Counted from the stretch's first letter, positions 8,139-15,369 are shown. The stretch: 21,837 bases of DNA from WJKP01 sp964531215 (GCA_964531215.1 CAZHFK010000017.1:1-21837); one strand, 5' to 3'. Numbers and translations are program-made. Notes: generated by a model from the sequence alone, not told the origin.

Positions 8139-8176
8139 AGATTAAAAATTAAATATTTATTTAAATATCTATATCT

Positions 8177-8204
8177 ATTATAACAAATTCTTGACTTTTT
8201 CCAA
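8177..8204 (-). promoter_or_regulatory. Promoter of the P-type ATPase gene
   Basis: On the minus strand TTGGAA (8204-8199), 16 bases, TATAAT (8182-8177) preceded by TGT (extended -10). The expected leader is about 30 bases. It overlaps the -35 region of a divergent plus-strand promoter at 8191-8219. Confidence 0.65.
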
Positions 8205-8219
8205 AAAAAATGATAAAAT
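8191..8219 (+). promoter_or_regulatory. Upstream promoter (P1) before tRNA-fMet
   Basis: TTGACT (8191-8196), 17-base spacer, TAAAAT (8214-8219) preceded by TGA (extended -10). It reads toward the initiator tRNA and overlaps the divergent ATPase promoter. Confidence 0.6.
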
Positions 8220-8227
8220 TGTTTATA

Positions 8228-8256
8228 TTAACAAATGATATTATTTTTGTTATAAT
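8228..8256 (+). promoter_or_regulatory. Proximal promoter (P2) of tRNA-fMet
   Basis: TTAACA (8228-8233), 17-base spacer, TATAAT (8251-8256) preceded by TGT (extended -10). Transcription would begin near 8263, about 27 bases before the tRNA. A small hairpin, AACCA (8263-8267) with TGGTT (8272-8276), followed by six T lies between them and might attenuate, but its stem is short. Confidence 0.65.
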
Positions 8257-8289
8257 TTGATTAACCATAATTGGTTATTTTTTAATTGA

Positions 8290-8362
8290 CGCGGGGTGGA
8301 GCAGTTGGCAGCTCGCGAGGCCCATAACCTCGAGGTCAGGGGTTCGAGTCCCCTCCCCGCAA
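8290..8362 (+). tRNA. Initiator tRNA-fMet (CAT) with C33
   Basis: A 73-base cloverleaf. Initiator hallmarks are present: C1 facing A72 at the end of the acceptor stem (CGCGGGG/CCCCGCA) and the A11-T24 pair in the D stem (GAGC/GCTC). The anticodon stem is CGAGG/CCTCG with loop CCCATAA, so anticodon CAT. Two departures are visible: position 33 is C instead of the near-universal U, and the usual three G-C pairs next to the loop are A29-T41, G30-C40, G31-C39. The T loop is TTCGAGT. CCA is not encoded. Confidence 0.92.
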
Positions 8363-8445
8363 CAAAGCAAGTAATTAATTTAGGGTATTAATTATTTAGG
8401 TATTTATACCGCTTGCCAATTATACTCCTAACTAAATACTATTAA

Positions 8446-8484
8446 GACCCGGTAGCTCCTTTCGGCTACGCTCAGGGCAGGCAG
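8446..8484 (+). pseudogene. tRNA-Lys 5' remnant interrupted by a palindromic repeat
   Basis: GACCCGGTAGCTC (8446-8458) is identical to the first 13 bases of the intact tRNA-Lys at 8573, and identity reaches back into the flank (18 bases, 8441-8458 and 8568-8585). It then switches to CTTTCGGCTACGCTCAGGG (8459-8477), a GTAG-bearing repeat in reverse orientation, and GCAGGCAG. A matching GCTACCGG at 8522-8529 pairs with CCGGTAGC at 8449-8456. Confidence 0.65.
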
Positions 8485-8572
8485 TCAAATTTGTAAGTTA
8501 TTATGGACGATTAAAAGCTTTGCTACCGGTTTTAAATTATCCATTTTTCTTATAAATTATTAATTAAATTAA

Positions 8573-8645
8573 GACCCGGTAGCTCAGCTGGTAGAGCATC
8601 TGCCTTTTAAGCAGAGGGTCCTGGGTTCGAGCCCCAGCCGGGTCA
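8573..8645 (+). tRNA. tRNA-Lys (anticodon TTT)
   Basis: A 73-base cloverleaf: acceptor GACCCGG/CCGGGTC with discriminator A, D stem GCTC/GAGC, anticodon stem TCTGC/GCAGA with loop CTTTTAA, T stem CTGGG/CCCAG with loop TTCGAGC. All stems pair fully. CCA is not encoded. It sits between two broken copies of itself. Confidence 0.96.
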
Positions 8646-8732
8646 CACTTCGTTTTTACTCCGTAAAAAATTAGTTTATGTCACACATGCACAAAAAATC
8701 AATGACGAACAAAGTGAGGAAATAATATAAAA

Positions 8733-8757
8733 ACATACCAAGAGTGGTATGTTTTTT
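8733..8757 (+). terminator. Intrinsic terminator downstream of tRNA-Lys
   Basis: Stem ACATACCA (8733-8740) with TGGTATGT (8745-8752), loop AGAG, then a T run. It lies about 90 bases after the tRNA. A related hairpin follows the second tRNA fragment at 8944-8964. Confidence 0.75.
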
Positions 8758-8763
8758 AATACC

Positions 8764-8851
8764 CTCTGCCTTAATAAAACAAAATCTTAAAGGGTCCTGC
8801 CTGCCCGCCGTAGTGCAAACGGAGGCGGGGGTTCGAGCCCCAGCCGGGTCA
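8764..8851 (+). pseudogene. tRNA-Lys 3' remnant with palindromic repeat insertion
   Basis: Pieces of tRNA-Lys occur in the right order: CTCTGCCTT (8764-8772, anticodon stem), AGGGTCCTG (8791-8799) and a 24-base exact match to the T arm and acceptor 3' strand (8829-8852 against 8623-8646). Between the second and third pieces sits a hairpin, CCCGCC (8804-8809) with GGCGGG (8824-8829), carrying GTAG after its left arm. The downstream flank also repeats that of the intact gene (TGACGAACAAAG, then GAGGAA, then a hairpin terminator), so the whole tRNA plus trailer was duplicated. Confidence 0.65.
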
Positions 8852-8940
8852 CCCTTCGCCTCAACTTTGTTGATGGCTCAGGGTGTCTTTGACACTTTTG
8901 AGCGAAGGCACTGACGAACAAAGGGAGGAAGTGACATGAG

Positions 8941-8964
8941 AAAAACACCGAGTGGTGTTTTTTT
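8941..8964 (+). terminator. Terminator hairpin after the tRNA-Lys remnant
   Basis: Stem AAAAACACC (8941-8949) with GGTGTTTTT (8954-8962), loop GAGT, then further T. It corresponds to the terminator at 8733-8757, with a different stem sequence but the same GAGTGGT core. Confidence 0.65.
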
Positions 8965-9122
8965 AATACTTTCTACCTCATTGAATTATTTAAAACTCCT
9001 ACCTACCGACATGCAATAAAAACGAAGGGGCAGCCGGATCATATTTTAAAATGGTTTAATTAGCCAGTTTTTGTTGCTTTAATGTTTGTAAATTAGTATT
9101 ATATTTGTAAATTCCCAACCTT

Positions 9123-10304
9123 ATGAGAATCGCTTTAACTACAATCGGTTGCAAACTTAATCAGTCGGAAATAACCGATCTAAAACAAAACCTGCTTAAC
9201 GCCGGTTATATTATTGTGCCTAAAAATCAAAAAAATGATTTACATATTGTTAATGCCTGTTCTATTACTGCCGGCGCGGAACAAATCACCAGACAAAAAA
9301 TTCGCCAAGCCAAAAGAAAAAATAAAAATTTACAAACTTTTGTTATGGGTTGTTTAAATAAACCTATCCCGGAAATAAATCAAATTTTCAAAAACAGCCA
9401 GGGAATTTTAAAATTTATTAAACAAAACTTTCCAGCCTCACAGATACCTCAAGAAACTCAAAATAACAATTCAGCGGGTGTAAAAACCCGTGCGCTTATC
9501 AAAATTCAATCAGGCTGTAATTTTAATTGCAGTTATTGCATTATTTACAAATTTCGAAGCAAAAGCAAATCAGTACCCTTGGATAAAATAATTACTCAAA
9601 TAAAAGCTAAGGAAAAACAGGGTTTTCAGGAAATAGTTTTGGTTGGGCAAAACATCTTACAATACAAAAATCGGAATAAAAATTTCACTCAATTGGTTAA
9701 AAAAATTTTAAAACAAACCGACATCCCCAGAATTCGATTATCTTCACTTGATCCCAGGTTGATTGATGGGGATTTTTTAGCTTTGCTAAAAAATCCCCGT
9801 ATTTGCCCCCATTTACACTTAAGCCTGCAATCAGGTTCCAATAAAATTTTAAAATTAATGAATCGTAATTACACGTCAAAGAAATATCTAAAAATTGTTC
9901 AGAAAGCGCAAAAAATTAATCCATTAACTTCAATCACTACTGATATAATTGTAGGATTTCCTGGCGAAACAGATAAGGATTTTCAAGCTACTTTAAATTT
10001 GGTTGTCAAAATTGATTTTCTTAAAATTCATATTTTTCCCTACTCAATTCGTCAAGGCACCAAAGCGGGTGAATTTACAAAGCAAATTTCCGCTAAAACA
10101 AAAAAAGAACGTTTTGATCAATTAAACGCTCTGGCCGAAAAACAAAAAAAATATTTTTTAAAAAAGATGCAAGGAAAAACTTTACCAGTTTTATTTGAAC
10201 AAAAAAAACAAGGAATTTGGCAAGGTTTTACTTCTAATTATATTCAAATTAAAAAAAAGTCTGCCCAAAATTTAAAAAATAAAATTGTTAATGTAAAAAT
10301 ATAA
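9123..10304 (+). CDS. mtaB: Radical SAM tRNA methylthiotransferase, MtaB-like
   Basis: A 393-residue protein of the MiaB/RimO/MtaB family. The N-terminal domain has the three cluster cysteines Cys10 (TIGCKLNQSE), Cys46 (NACSIT) and Cys77 (MGCLN). The radical SAM motif is Cys132-x3-Cys136-x2-Cys139 (SGCNFNCSYC). Later landmarks are LSLQSGSNKILKLMNR and DIIVGFPGETDKDF, with a shortened TRAM-like end. The opening GCKLNQSE favours MtaB, which methylthiolates t6A37 of tRNA to ms2t6A, over MiaB, but the distinction rests on motifs only. The usual GRSRS stretch is degenerate here (RSKSKS). It is one of only two protein genes on the plus strand and converges on murG, sharing a terminator. Confidence 0.87.
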   Translation: MRIALTTIGCKLNQSEITDLKQNLLNAGYIIVPKNQKNDLHIVNACSITAGAEQITRQKIRQAKRKNKNLQTFVMGCLNKPIPEINQIFKNSQGILKFIKQNFPASQIPQETQNNNSAGVKTRALIKIQSGCNFNCSYCIIYKFRSKSKSVPLDKIITQIKAKEKQGFQEIVLVGQNILQYKNRNKNFTQLVKKILKQTDIPRIRLSSLDPRLIDGDFLALLKNPRICPHLHLSLQSGSNKILKLMNRNYTSKKYLKIVQKAQKINPLTSITTDIIVGFPGETDKDFQATLNLVVKIDFLKIHIFPYSIRQGTKAGEFTKQISAKTKKERFDQLNALAEKQKKYFLKKMQGKTLPVLFEQKKQGIWQGFTSNYIQIKKKSAQNLKNKIVNVKI

Positions 10305-10397
10305 AAATAGCCTTTTATTCTTCTAAAATAAAGAATCTTTGGATTTGCAGAGCATTTGCTAGACTAAGGATAACATATACTTTTTAAAAGGCTGTTT
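10305..10397. terminator. Shared convergent terminator with a 67-base insert in its loop
   Basis: A stem of about 13 base pairs is formed by 10305-10317 (AAATAGCCTTTTA) and 10385-10397 (TAAAAGGCTGTTT), with one G-T pair and flanking T runs. It sits between mtaB (+, ending 10304) and murG (-, ending 10401). The loop is about 67 bases and contains the small palindrome AGCATTTGCT, similar in layout to the elements at 20583-20669 and 20749-20841. Confidence 0.7.
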
Positions 10398-10400
10398 TTT

Positions 10401-11507
10401 TTATTTATTATTTTTGTCCAATACCCTATAAATTAAATCTATATATTTTTTCGTAGCTCGTCCGTCCATGATAGAGGAAATATTACGGGATAACTGCTCC
10501 CTATCAGCCGGATTATCCATTAAACCTATAATTCTTTTTAAAAATGCTTCACTGCTTAATTGTTCTTGAAGTAAAATTTTAACCGCATTATACTTGGCAA
10601 AGTATTGGGTATTTTTAGCCTGATGTCCAGGAATCGGAATCAATAAAGCCGGCTTAGCTAAAACCGATAATTCGGTTAAAGTGGAAAATCCGGCCCGACA
10701 GACAACTAATTCGGCCAATGCATAAGCATCAAAAATTTCTTCATTTAAAAATTCATGATCACGATAACGTAATTCGATTCTTTTACGTGTTCGTCGGTCA
10801 TAATAATTAAAAAACTGTCCTTTAATCGATTTATCTTTACCGGTCAAATGAATTACCTGATAATTTTTCGTCAAATCAGCAATAGTTTCCAAAACCATTT
10901 GATTGATTGTTTGCGCGCCTTGGCCACCACCAAAAATTAAAATGGTATCAATGGCAGGATCAAGTTTAAAAAACTCTAACCCTTTTTGTTTATCACCCGA
11001 TAAAACAGCTTTTCGCACAGGATTACCCGTCCAATAAGTTTTTTTAGCCGGAAAAATCTCTAATGATTCCCGTAAACTGACTGTGATAGCTGTTGCCTGT
11101 TTTTGCATTAATTTATTGGCCAAACCCTTTTCCAGATCCTGCTGATGAATAAAGCTGGGAATTTTCAAAAAACCGGCGGCATAAACAACCGGCACGGCTA
11201 TAAAACTACCGGCTGTTAAAATAACATCTGGTTTAAATTTACGTAAAATAAAAATGGCCTGAATAAATCCCAATAAAACAAAACAAGGCGTTAGTAAATT
11301 AGCTAAGCTAAAATATTGCCTCAATTTACCGCCAATAATCGGTTTATAACTTATTTCATATTGGGCTAAAAATTTCTTTTCCGGACCCTTTTTTGTACCT
11401 AACCAAAGTACCTCTAATCGGGATTCTTTTTCTTTTAATCCTTCATAAACTCCAACCAAGGGTGATACGGAACCCATAGTCCCTCCTCCGACAAAAATTA
11501 CTTTCAT
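10401..11507 (-). CDS. murG: UDP-GlcNAc:lipid I GlcNAc transferase MurG
   Basis: A 368-residue GT28 glycosyltransferase that turns lipid I into lipid II at the inner face of the membrane. Two Rossmann-like halves are visible: GGGTMGSVSP (7-16), TAGSFIAVPVVYA (98-110), HQQDLEKGLANK (121-132), GNPVR (161-165), GGGQGAQTIN (193-202), VCRAGFSTLTEL (269-280) and PIPGHQAKNTQYFA (291-304). Length is normal. The first loop usually reads GGTGGHxxP; here the His is Ser13, and the usual HEQN reads HQQD. Arg271, Glu279, Asn131 and Gln301 look conserved. It follows ftsW after 78 bases of repetitive spacer, in the murD-ftsW-murG unit. Confidence 0.93.
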   Translation of the reverse strand: MKVIFVGGGTMGSVSPLVGVYEGLKEKESRLEVLWLGTKKGPEKKFLAQYEISYKPIIGGKLRQYFSLANLLTPCFVLLGFIQAIFILRKFKPDVILTAGSFIAVPVVYAAGFLKIPSFIHQQDLEKGLANKLMQKQATAITVSLRESLEIFPAKKTYWTGNPVRKAVLSGDKQKGLEFFKLDPAIDTILIFGGGQGAQTINQMVLETIADLTKNYQVIHLTGKDKSIKGQFFNYYDRRTRKRIELRYRDHEFLNEEIFDAYALAELVVCRAGFSTLTELSVLAKPALLIPIPGHQAKNTQYFAKYNAVKILLQEQLSSEAFLKRIIGLMDNPADREQLSRNISSIMDGRATKKYIDLIYRVLDKNNK

Positions 11508-11585
11508 ATTTTTTTTGCTTATGGCTTATAGTATATGGCAAATTGTTAAAAATATATTAGCCATATGCCATTTACCCCAAGCTAA
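11508..11585 (-). repeat. Degenerate GGCATA/CTATAAGCC-word spacer before murG
   Basis: The ftsW-murG gap is filled by related words such as ATGGCATATGGCTA and CTATAAGCCATAAGC. The same vocabulary fills the rrf2-iscU gap at 19700-19754. No coding potential is seen. Confidence 0.4.
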
Positions 11586-12701
11586 TTAAACGCATGTTTT
11601 ACGGGAAATATTAATAACAATCCCGCAAGCTGCCAATAAAACCGCCATGGCAGTCCCCCCATAACTGATAAACGGCAAAGGTACGCCGGTCAATGGCAAT
11701 AATCCAACCATTGCCCCGATATTAACAAAAGCTTGAATCATTATCCAGGAAACAATACCTATGACCAATATCTTGGAAAAACTATCAGGCGCGTTTTGAG
11801 CGATTTTAAAACCGCGATACATTAAATATAAAAAACCCAATATTAAAATAGTTGCTAAGAAAAAACCCAATTCTTCGGCAATAATCGCAAAAATAGAATC
11901 ACCGGCTACTTCGGGTAAATATTGAAATTTCTGCCTTGACATGCCAAACCCTCTGCCCCAAAAACCACCGGAGCCAATTGCTAAAAAAGCCTGATTAATA
12001 TGATAACCAATACCCTGCGGATCAAGTTCCGGATGTAAAAAAGTCATTAAACGGGCTGCCCGATAAGGTGAAGTTTTAATTAAAACTATTAAACTTAAAC
12101 ATCCGGCCAAAGCGACTCCTAACATATGAATCAAATTAGCACCACCGACAAAATACACCACTAACGAAGTTAAAATAATTATTGACATCGTACCAATATC
12201 CGGCTGTAAAATCAATAAAACAGCTATTATTCCCAAAATACTCAAAAAAGGAACCAAGCCTTCGGAAAAATCACTGGCTTTTTTCTGGCCGCGACTTTCC
12301 AGCCAAGTTGCCAAATAAATCAAAAATGTTAATTTGACCAATTCAGACGGCTGAAAAGAAAAACCCAAAATATTAAGCCAGGAATTGGCACTGCCATAAC
12401 CGGCACCGATTCCCGGCACAAAAACCAAAACCAATAAAATAATAGAAAAAATCAAAAGCCCTAAAGCTATTTTTTTCCAAAAACGATAATCAATAAAGGC
12501 AAATATAACCAATAAAATTATACCCGGAATTAAACCGTTAAAAATCTGATGTTTGACATAATAATAGCCTTCACCAAATTTATCATAAGACAAAGAAACA
12601 CTAGCCGAAGATAGCATTATTAAACCAAAAACAACAATCAAAGCCAAAGCAATAATAAAACGATAATCGGGCTGATGTAATTTTATCGGGCAATATTTCA
12701 T
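11586..12701 (-). CDS. ftsW: Lipid II polymerase of the SEDS family, FtsW
   Basis: About 371 residues with ten membrane helices, the SEDS layout. Landmarks are LSSAS in the first helix, FSFQPSELVKL, LQPDIGTM, a large loop with FLHPELDPQGIGYHINQAFLAIGSGGFWGRGFGMSRQ (long landmark region near residues 215-255), the presumed catalytic Asp in VAGDSIFAIIAEELG, and PLPFISYGGTAM near the end. Location between murD and murG favours FtsW over RodA. It polymerises glycan strands from lipid II at the septum with a partner class B PBP, not present here. I chose ATG at 12701; a TTG at 12710 is in frame and would overlap the murD stop by 4 bases. Confidence 0.92.
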   Translation of the reverse strand: MKYCPIKLHQPDYRFIIALALIVVFGLIMLSSASVSLSYDKFGEGYYYVKHQIFNGLIPGIILLVIFAFIDYRFWKKIALGLLIFSIILLVLVFVPGIGAGYGSANSWLNILGFSFQPSELVKLTFLIYLATWLESRGQKKASDFSEGLVPFLSILGIIAVLLILQPDIGTMSIIILTSLVVYFVGGANLIHMLGVALAGCLSLIVLIKTSPYRAARLMTFLHPELDPQGIGYHINQAFLAIGSGGFWGRGFGMSRQKFQYLPEVAGDSIFAIIAEELGFFLATILILGFLYLMYRGFKIAQNAPDSFSKILVIGIVSWIMIQAFVNIGAMVGLLPLTGVPLPFISYGGTAMAVLLAACGIVINISRKTCV

Positions 12702-12706
12702 AAAAA

Positions 12707-14089
12707 TCAACTTAACTTTTTAACTTGATTATTAAATTGATCGCCACGATCAAATTCATTGATAAATAAACCAAAACTGGCCGCGCCGGGTGAAAGTAAA
12801 AAAATATCACCCGGAGCTAAAACATATTTGGCTTGAGCAAATGCTTGCTGCATTGAATCAACAATAATCAAAGTTTTATCAAATTTTATTTTGTTTAATT
12901 CTTTAATTAGTTTATCTGTTGCCGTACCTTTAAATAAAATCAAAGCTTTGACTTGTTTTTTAATTGCCCGAGCCATTTCTTTAAATTCTAATTTTTTATC
13001 AGTCCCGCCGGCCAGCAGAACAACTGGTTTTGCAAATGAATCTAAAGCCGCAATAACCGCATCCGGTGCCGTAGCAGTCGTATCATTATAATATTTAACT
13101 CCTTTATGTTTTCTGATTAATTGCAAGCGTCCCTCAACGCCTTTAAAATTCTTAACTGTTTTAACAATTAATTCAAAAGGTATACCAAAAACATAAGTCA
13201 ATGTACAGGCAGCCAAAACATTGGCTAAATTATGCTCACCTTGTAATTTAATATCTTTTATATTTAAAAGCTGCCTTTCTATTTTATCTTTAAAAATAAT
13301 CCAATCTTTTTTAATATAACAGCCTTTTTCTTTTTTATTTAAATTTTTCTTACTAAACCAGTAAAGATTTGATTTAACGCGTTTAGTCATTTGTTTAGTC
13401 TCTTGATTATCTTTATTTAAAACTACAAAATCATTAACTGCCTGATTTTTAAAAATTAATTCTTTGGCTAACCGATAAGTCGCCGGACCATTATAGGTAT
13501 TCAAATGATCTCTTAAAATATTGGTAATTAAGGCATAACGAGGACTTAACTTATATTTACCCAAACCTTCCAATTGCCAGGATGATAATTCCAAAATAAC
13601 AGGAGTATCGGGTTTTATTTTAGACAATGATTGCAAGGGGGAAATACGAATATTACCACCAATCACGGCATCAGATTTATATTTTCTGATAATTTCATAA
13701 ATCAATTTAGTCGTTGTGCTTTTACCTTTTGTTCCGGTAATACCAATTATTTCTTGAGAAGGACATAATTTAAAAAACAAAGTCAGATCAGTTTCAATGG
13801 GAATATTATTTTTTTGGGCAATCTGTAAATATTCTGACTTGCCGGGAACACCTGGATTTTGAATAATCATATCAGCGTTTTTAAAATCAGCTTTATTATG
13901 TTTGCCTAAAACATATTTAATTTTAAAACGCTTCAATTTTTTAATTGAAGGTTCAAGCTGAGCTTTTGTTTTTAAATCAGTAACTGTTACTTTCGCGCCT
14001 TTTTTAGCTAAAAATTTAGCAACAGAAACACCGCCACCATGCAAACCAAGACCCATTACTGTTATTTTTTTATTTTTAAAATCTAACAT
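12707..14089 (-). CDS. murD: UDP-MurNAc-L-alanine:D-glutamate ligase MurD
   Basis: A 460-residue Mur ligase of normal length. The N-terminal Rossmann-like domain opens with KITVMGLGLHGGG (8-20); NPGVPG (78-83) follows. The ATP loop is GITGTKGKSTTT (116-127). Further landmarks: ELSSWQLEGL, TNILRDHLNTY, QGEHNLANVLAA, GVEGRLQ, YNDTTATAPDA and LAGGTDKK, ending with LLSPGAASFGLF. These match MurD, which adds D-Glu to UDP-MurNAc-L-Ala in the cytoplasm. It is first in murD-ftsW-murG. The -10 box lies 7 bases before the ATG, so the mRNA may be leaderless. Confidence 0.95.
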   Translation of the reverse strand: MLDFKNKKITVMGLGLHGGGVSVAKFLAKKGAKVTVTDLKTKAQLEPSIKKLKRFKIKYVLGKHNKADFKNADMIIQNPGVPGKSEYLQIAQKNNIPIETDLTLFFKLCPSQEIIGITGTKGKSTTTKLIYEIIRKYKSDAVIGGNIRISPLQSLSKIKPDTPVILELSSWQLEGLGKYKLSPRYALITNILRDHLNTYNGPATYRLAKELIFKNQAVNDFVVLNKDNQETKQMTKRVKSNLYWFSKKNLNKKEKGCYIKKDWIIFKDKIERQLLNIKDIKLQGEHNLANVLAACTLTYVFGIPFELIVKTVKNFKGVEGRLQLIRKHKGVKYYNDTTATAPDAVIAALDSFAKPVVLLAGGTDKKLEFKEMARAIKKQVKALILFKGTATDKLIKELNKIKFDKTLIIVDSMQQAFAQAKYVLAPGDIFLLSPGAASFGLFINEFDRGDQFNNQVKKLS

Positions 14090-14096
14090 ATTAATT

Positions 14097-14125
14097 ATTA
14101 TATCATTTTAATCAGGAATTAAAAA
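14097..14125 (-). promoter_or_regulatory. murD promoter, probable leaderless start
   Basis: On the minus strand a weak -35 TTTTTA (14125-14120), 17 bases, then TATAAT (14102-14097) preceded by TGA (extended -10). Seven bases separate the -10 box from the murD ATG. The -35 is part of the T run of the terminator at 14121-14147. Confidence 0.65.
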
Positions 14126-14147
14126 TCCCCCGCCGAAGCGAGGGATT
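14121..14147 (-). terminator. Terminator of the DUF350-like gene
   Basis: Stem AATCCC-CGC (14124-14133) with GCG-GGGATT (14138-14147), loop CGAA, one C/A mismatch, followed on the minus strand by TTTTT. It separates the small membrane-protein gene from murD. Confidence 0.75.
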
Positions 14148-14165
14148 AATTTTTTTGCAAAAAAA

Positions 14166-14390
14166 TTAAACAGCTAAAGCAATAACAATACCGGCAGAAA
14201 TCATTGCGCCAGCCAAAACAATAGCCAAAGCCATATTCTGTTTTTTTAATTCTTTCCAAATATCGATTTTGGTTGTCAAACTATTAAAAACCAAAAGAAA
14301 AATCGGCATAGCAACTGACAAGATAATCACCAAAGCAAAAATCCAGCCCAAAACCTCTATGTATTCATTTAATGAAGAGAGCATAAGCAT
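14166..14390 (-). CDS. Small membrane protein, DUF350-like
   Basis: 74 residues with two membrane helices (about 14-35 and 51-73) joined by a polar loop (TTKIDIWKELKKQN). The second half, KKQNMALAIVLAGAMISAGIVIA, resembles the conserved NxAxAIxLAG segment of DUF350 proteins. The length equals about one helix pair, half of the usual four-helix DUF350. Function of the family is not known. It stands alone, with a terminator 20 bases after its stop; I see no convincing promoter in 14391-14493, where it may be read with the upstream gene. A start at the third codon (second ATG) is equally possible. Confidence 0.7.
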   Translation of the reverse strand: MLMLSSLNEYIEVLGWIFALVIILSVAMPIFLLVFNSLTTKIDIWKELKKQNMALAIVLAGAMISAGIVIALAV

Positions 14391-14493
14391 AGTTTTATTA
14401 ATTAATTTTTGTTTATATATTAATTTTTATTTTATCCCTTGTTTTTACCCTGAAAGAGTCCAAATAAACTTGCTTATATTATATACTATATTA

Positions 14494-15369
14494 TTAAAAT
14501 TTAACAGGTATACTGACCAAATTAGCTTCACGGCCTTGATCATCCAAAGAATAAACTTCAACAAAACCTTCTTCGGTAGTTTCAAATTCATACCTTATAC
14601 CAATTGAAAAATCAGCCCATTCAGTACCTGCCTGTGTTCTGGCGGTTGTTGTTTCCTCAATCAAAACTTTATCCCGTGTATTTTTAACTCTAAAATAAAC
14701 TTTATTATCTTTAACAATTGACTGGCCTTCAACTGTAAATGACGAAGACAATTGTTCATTTTCAGTTGGTGAAAAAACTTTAATACTACCGGAACTAACC
14801 GGCTGTTGTTTCTCGTCTTGTTCCGCTTCATCTTCTTCTGAACAATTTGCCGACTCAATTAATTCATCGGTACAAGAATTATACCACCCCTCGTCGTCAG
14901 TACCTGTTTTTTGACATTCTTTGAAACATTCGCCTGGCTGACATTCACCACGATAATAAGCCCATTGATTGCAAATACTGTCATCCTCAAAAACACATAA
15001 AGATGCTTCACCGGCTTCTGTCATATAAGCCTCTAAAGAACCGCCGTCGTCCAAACATTTAACGGCTGCCGGGTTAGCAATGCCAACTGACTCATTGGTA
15101 TTAATAGGTTGGTTAGTATTGGTATTAATATTTTCATTACCAACGTCCTCGCCATCTTCTTTTGGCTCTTGCTCACTATTCTTACTATCCAAACACCAAG
15201 CCGGTAAATATTCTTCGCCTTGATACATTTTTTTAATACTGCAAAACGGAGAATAAATTTTGTTTAAGAAACCGTTATTGGCAAACGGCACCAAAAAGTA
15301 AACGATAAAAAATAATAATAATAAAATAATAATAATGATTAAAATAGGATTTGTTTTTTTCTTGGCCAT
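14494..15369 (-). CDS. Membrane-anchored surface protein with DUF333 and Gmad2-like domains
   Basis: A 291-residue protein. A single helix near the N-terminus (about 8-30, Ile/Leu-rich) anchors it; the rest should be outside. An acidic, Asn/Thr-rich linker (about 65-93) leads to a Cys-rich DUF333-type module from residue ~95 (NPAAVKCLDDGGSLE ... CVFEDDSICNQWAYYRGEC as landmark region), then further Cys pairs (GECFKEC, NSC, ANC). A second linker precedes a C-terminal beta domain (about 193-291) whose opening, IKVFSPTENEQLSSSFTVEG, and closing GFVEVYSLDDQG resemble Gmad2/Ig-like domains. The even distribution of Cys suggests disulfides outside the cell. Function unknown; a role in surface interaction is only inferred. 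Confidence 0.75.
   Translation of the reverse strand: MAKKKTNPILIIIIILLLLFFIVYFLVPFANNGFLNKIYSPFCSIKKMYQGEEYLPAWCLDSKNSEQEPKEDGEDVGNENINTNTNQPINTNESVGIANPAAVKCLDDGGSLEAYMTEAGEASLCVFEDDSICNQWAYYRGECQPGECFKECQKTGTDDEGWYNSCTDELIESANCSEEDEAEQDEKQQPVSSGSIKVFSPTENEQLSSSFTVEGQSIVKDNKVYFRVKNTRDKVLIEETTTARTQAGTEWADFSIGIRYEFETTEEGFVEVYSLDDQGREANLVSIPVKF

Larger units (their letters stand above)
8363..9122. other. Long stretch without protein genes: tRNA-Lys locus with remnants and repeats
   Basis: No ORF in this stretch looks like a protein gene. It holds one intact tRNA-Lys (8573-8645), a broken 5' copy (8446-8484) and a broken 3' copy (8764-8851) of the same tRNA, two diverged copies of the downstream flank ending in hairpin terminators (8733-8757 and 8944-8964), and short palindromic repeats. 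The last part, 8990-9122, contains only AT-rich sequence leading into mtaB; a weak promoter (TTTGTA, 17 bases, TAAATT) can be drawn just before 9115 but is not convincing. Confidence 0.7.

Noticed and set aside
8261..8283. Small hairpin plus six T between the tRNA-fMet promoter and the tRNA, as an attenuator
   Set aside because: The stem has only six mostly A-T pairs; noted under the promoter but not called as a terminator.
8623..8852. The 24-base tRNA-Lys 3' duplication as attL/attR of a present integrated element
   Set aside because: Only about 180 bases lie between the copies and no integrase is there; tandem duplication explains the repeated trailer better.
12..9046. AGCCGGATCATATTT occurs at 12-26 and 9032-9046
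   Set aside because: A single 15-base match in 22 kb can arise by chance and the flanks do not match; not enough to claim a displaced gene fragment.
14269..14607. A 112-codon plus-strand ORF
   Set aside because: It is antisense to the DUF350-like and DUF333/Gmad2 genes and its composition is that of a shadow frame.
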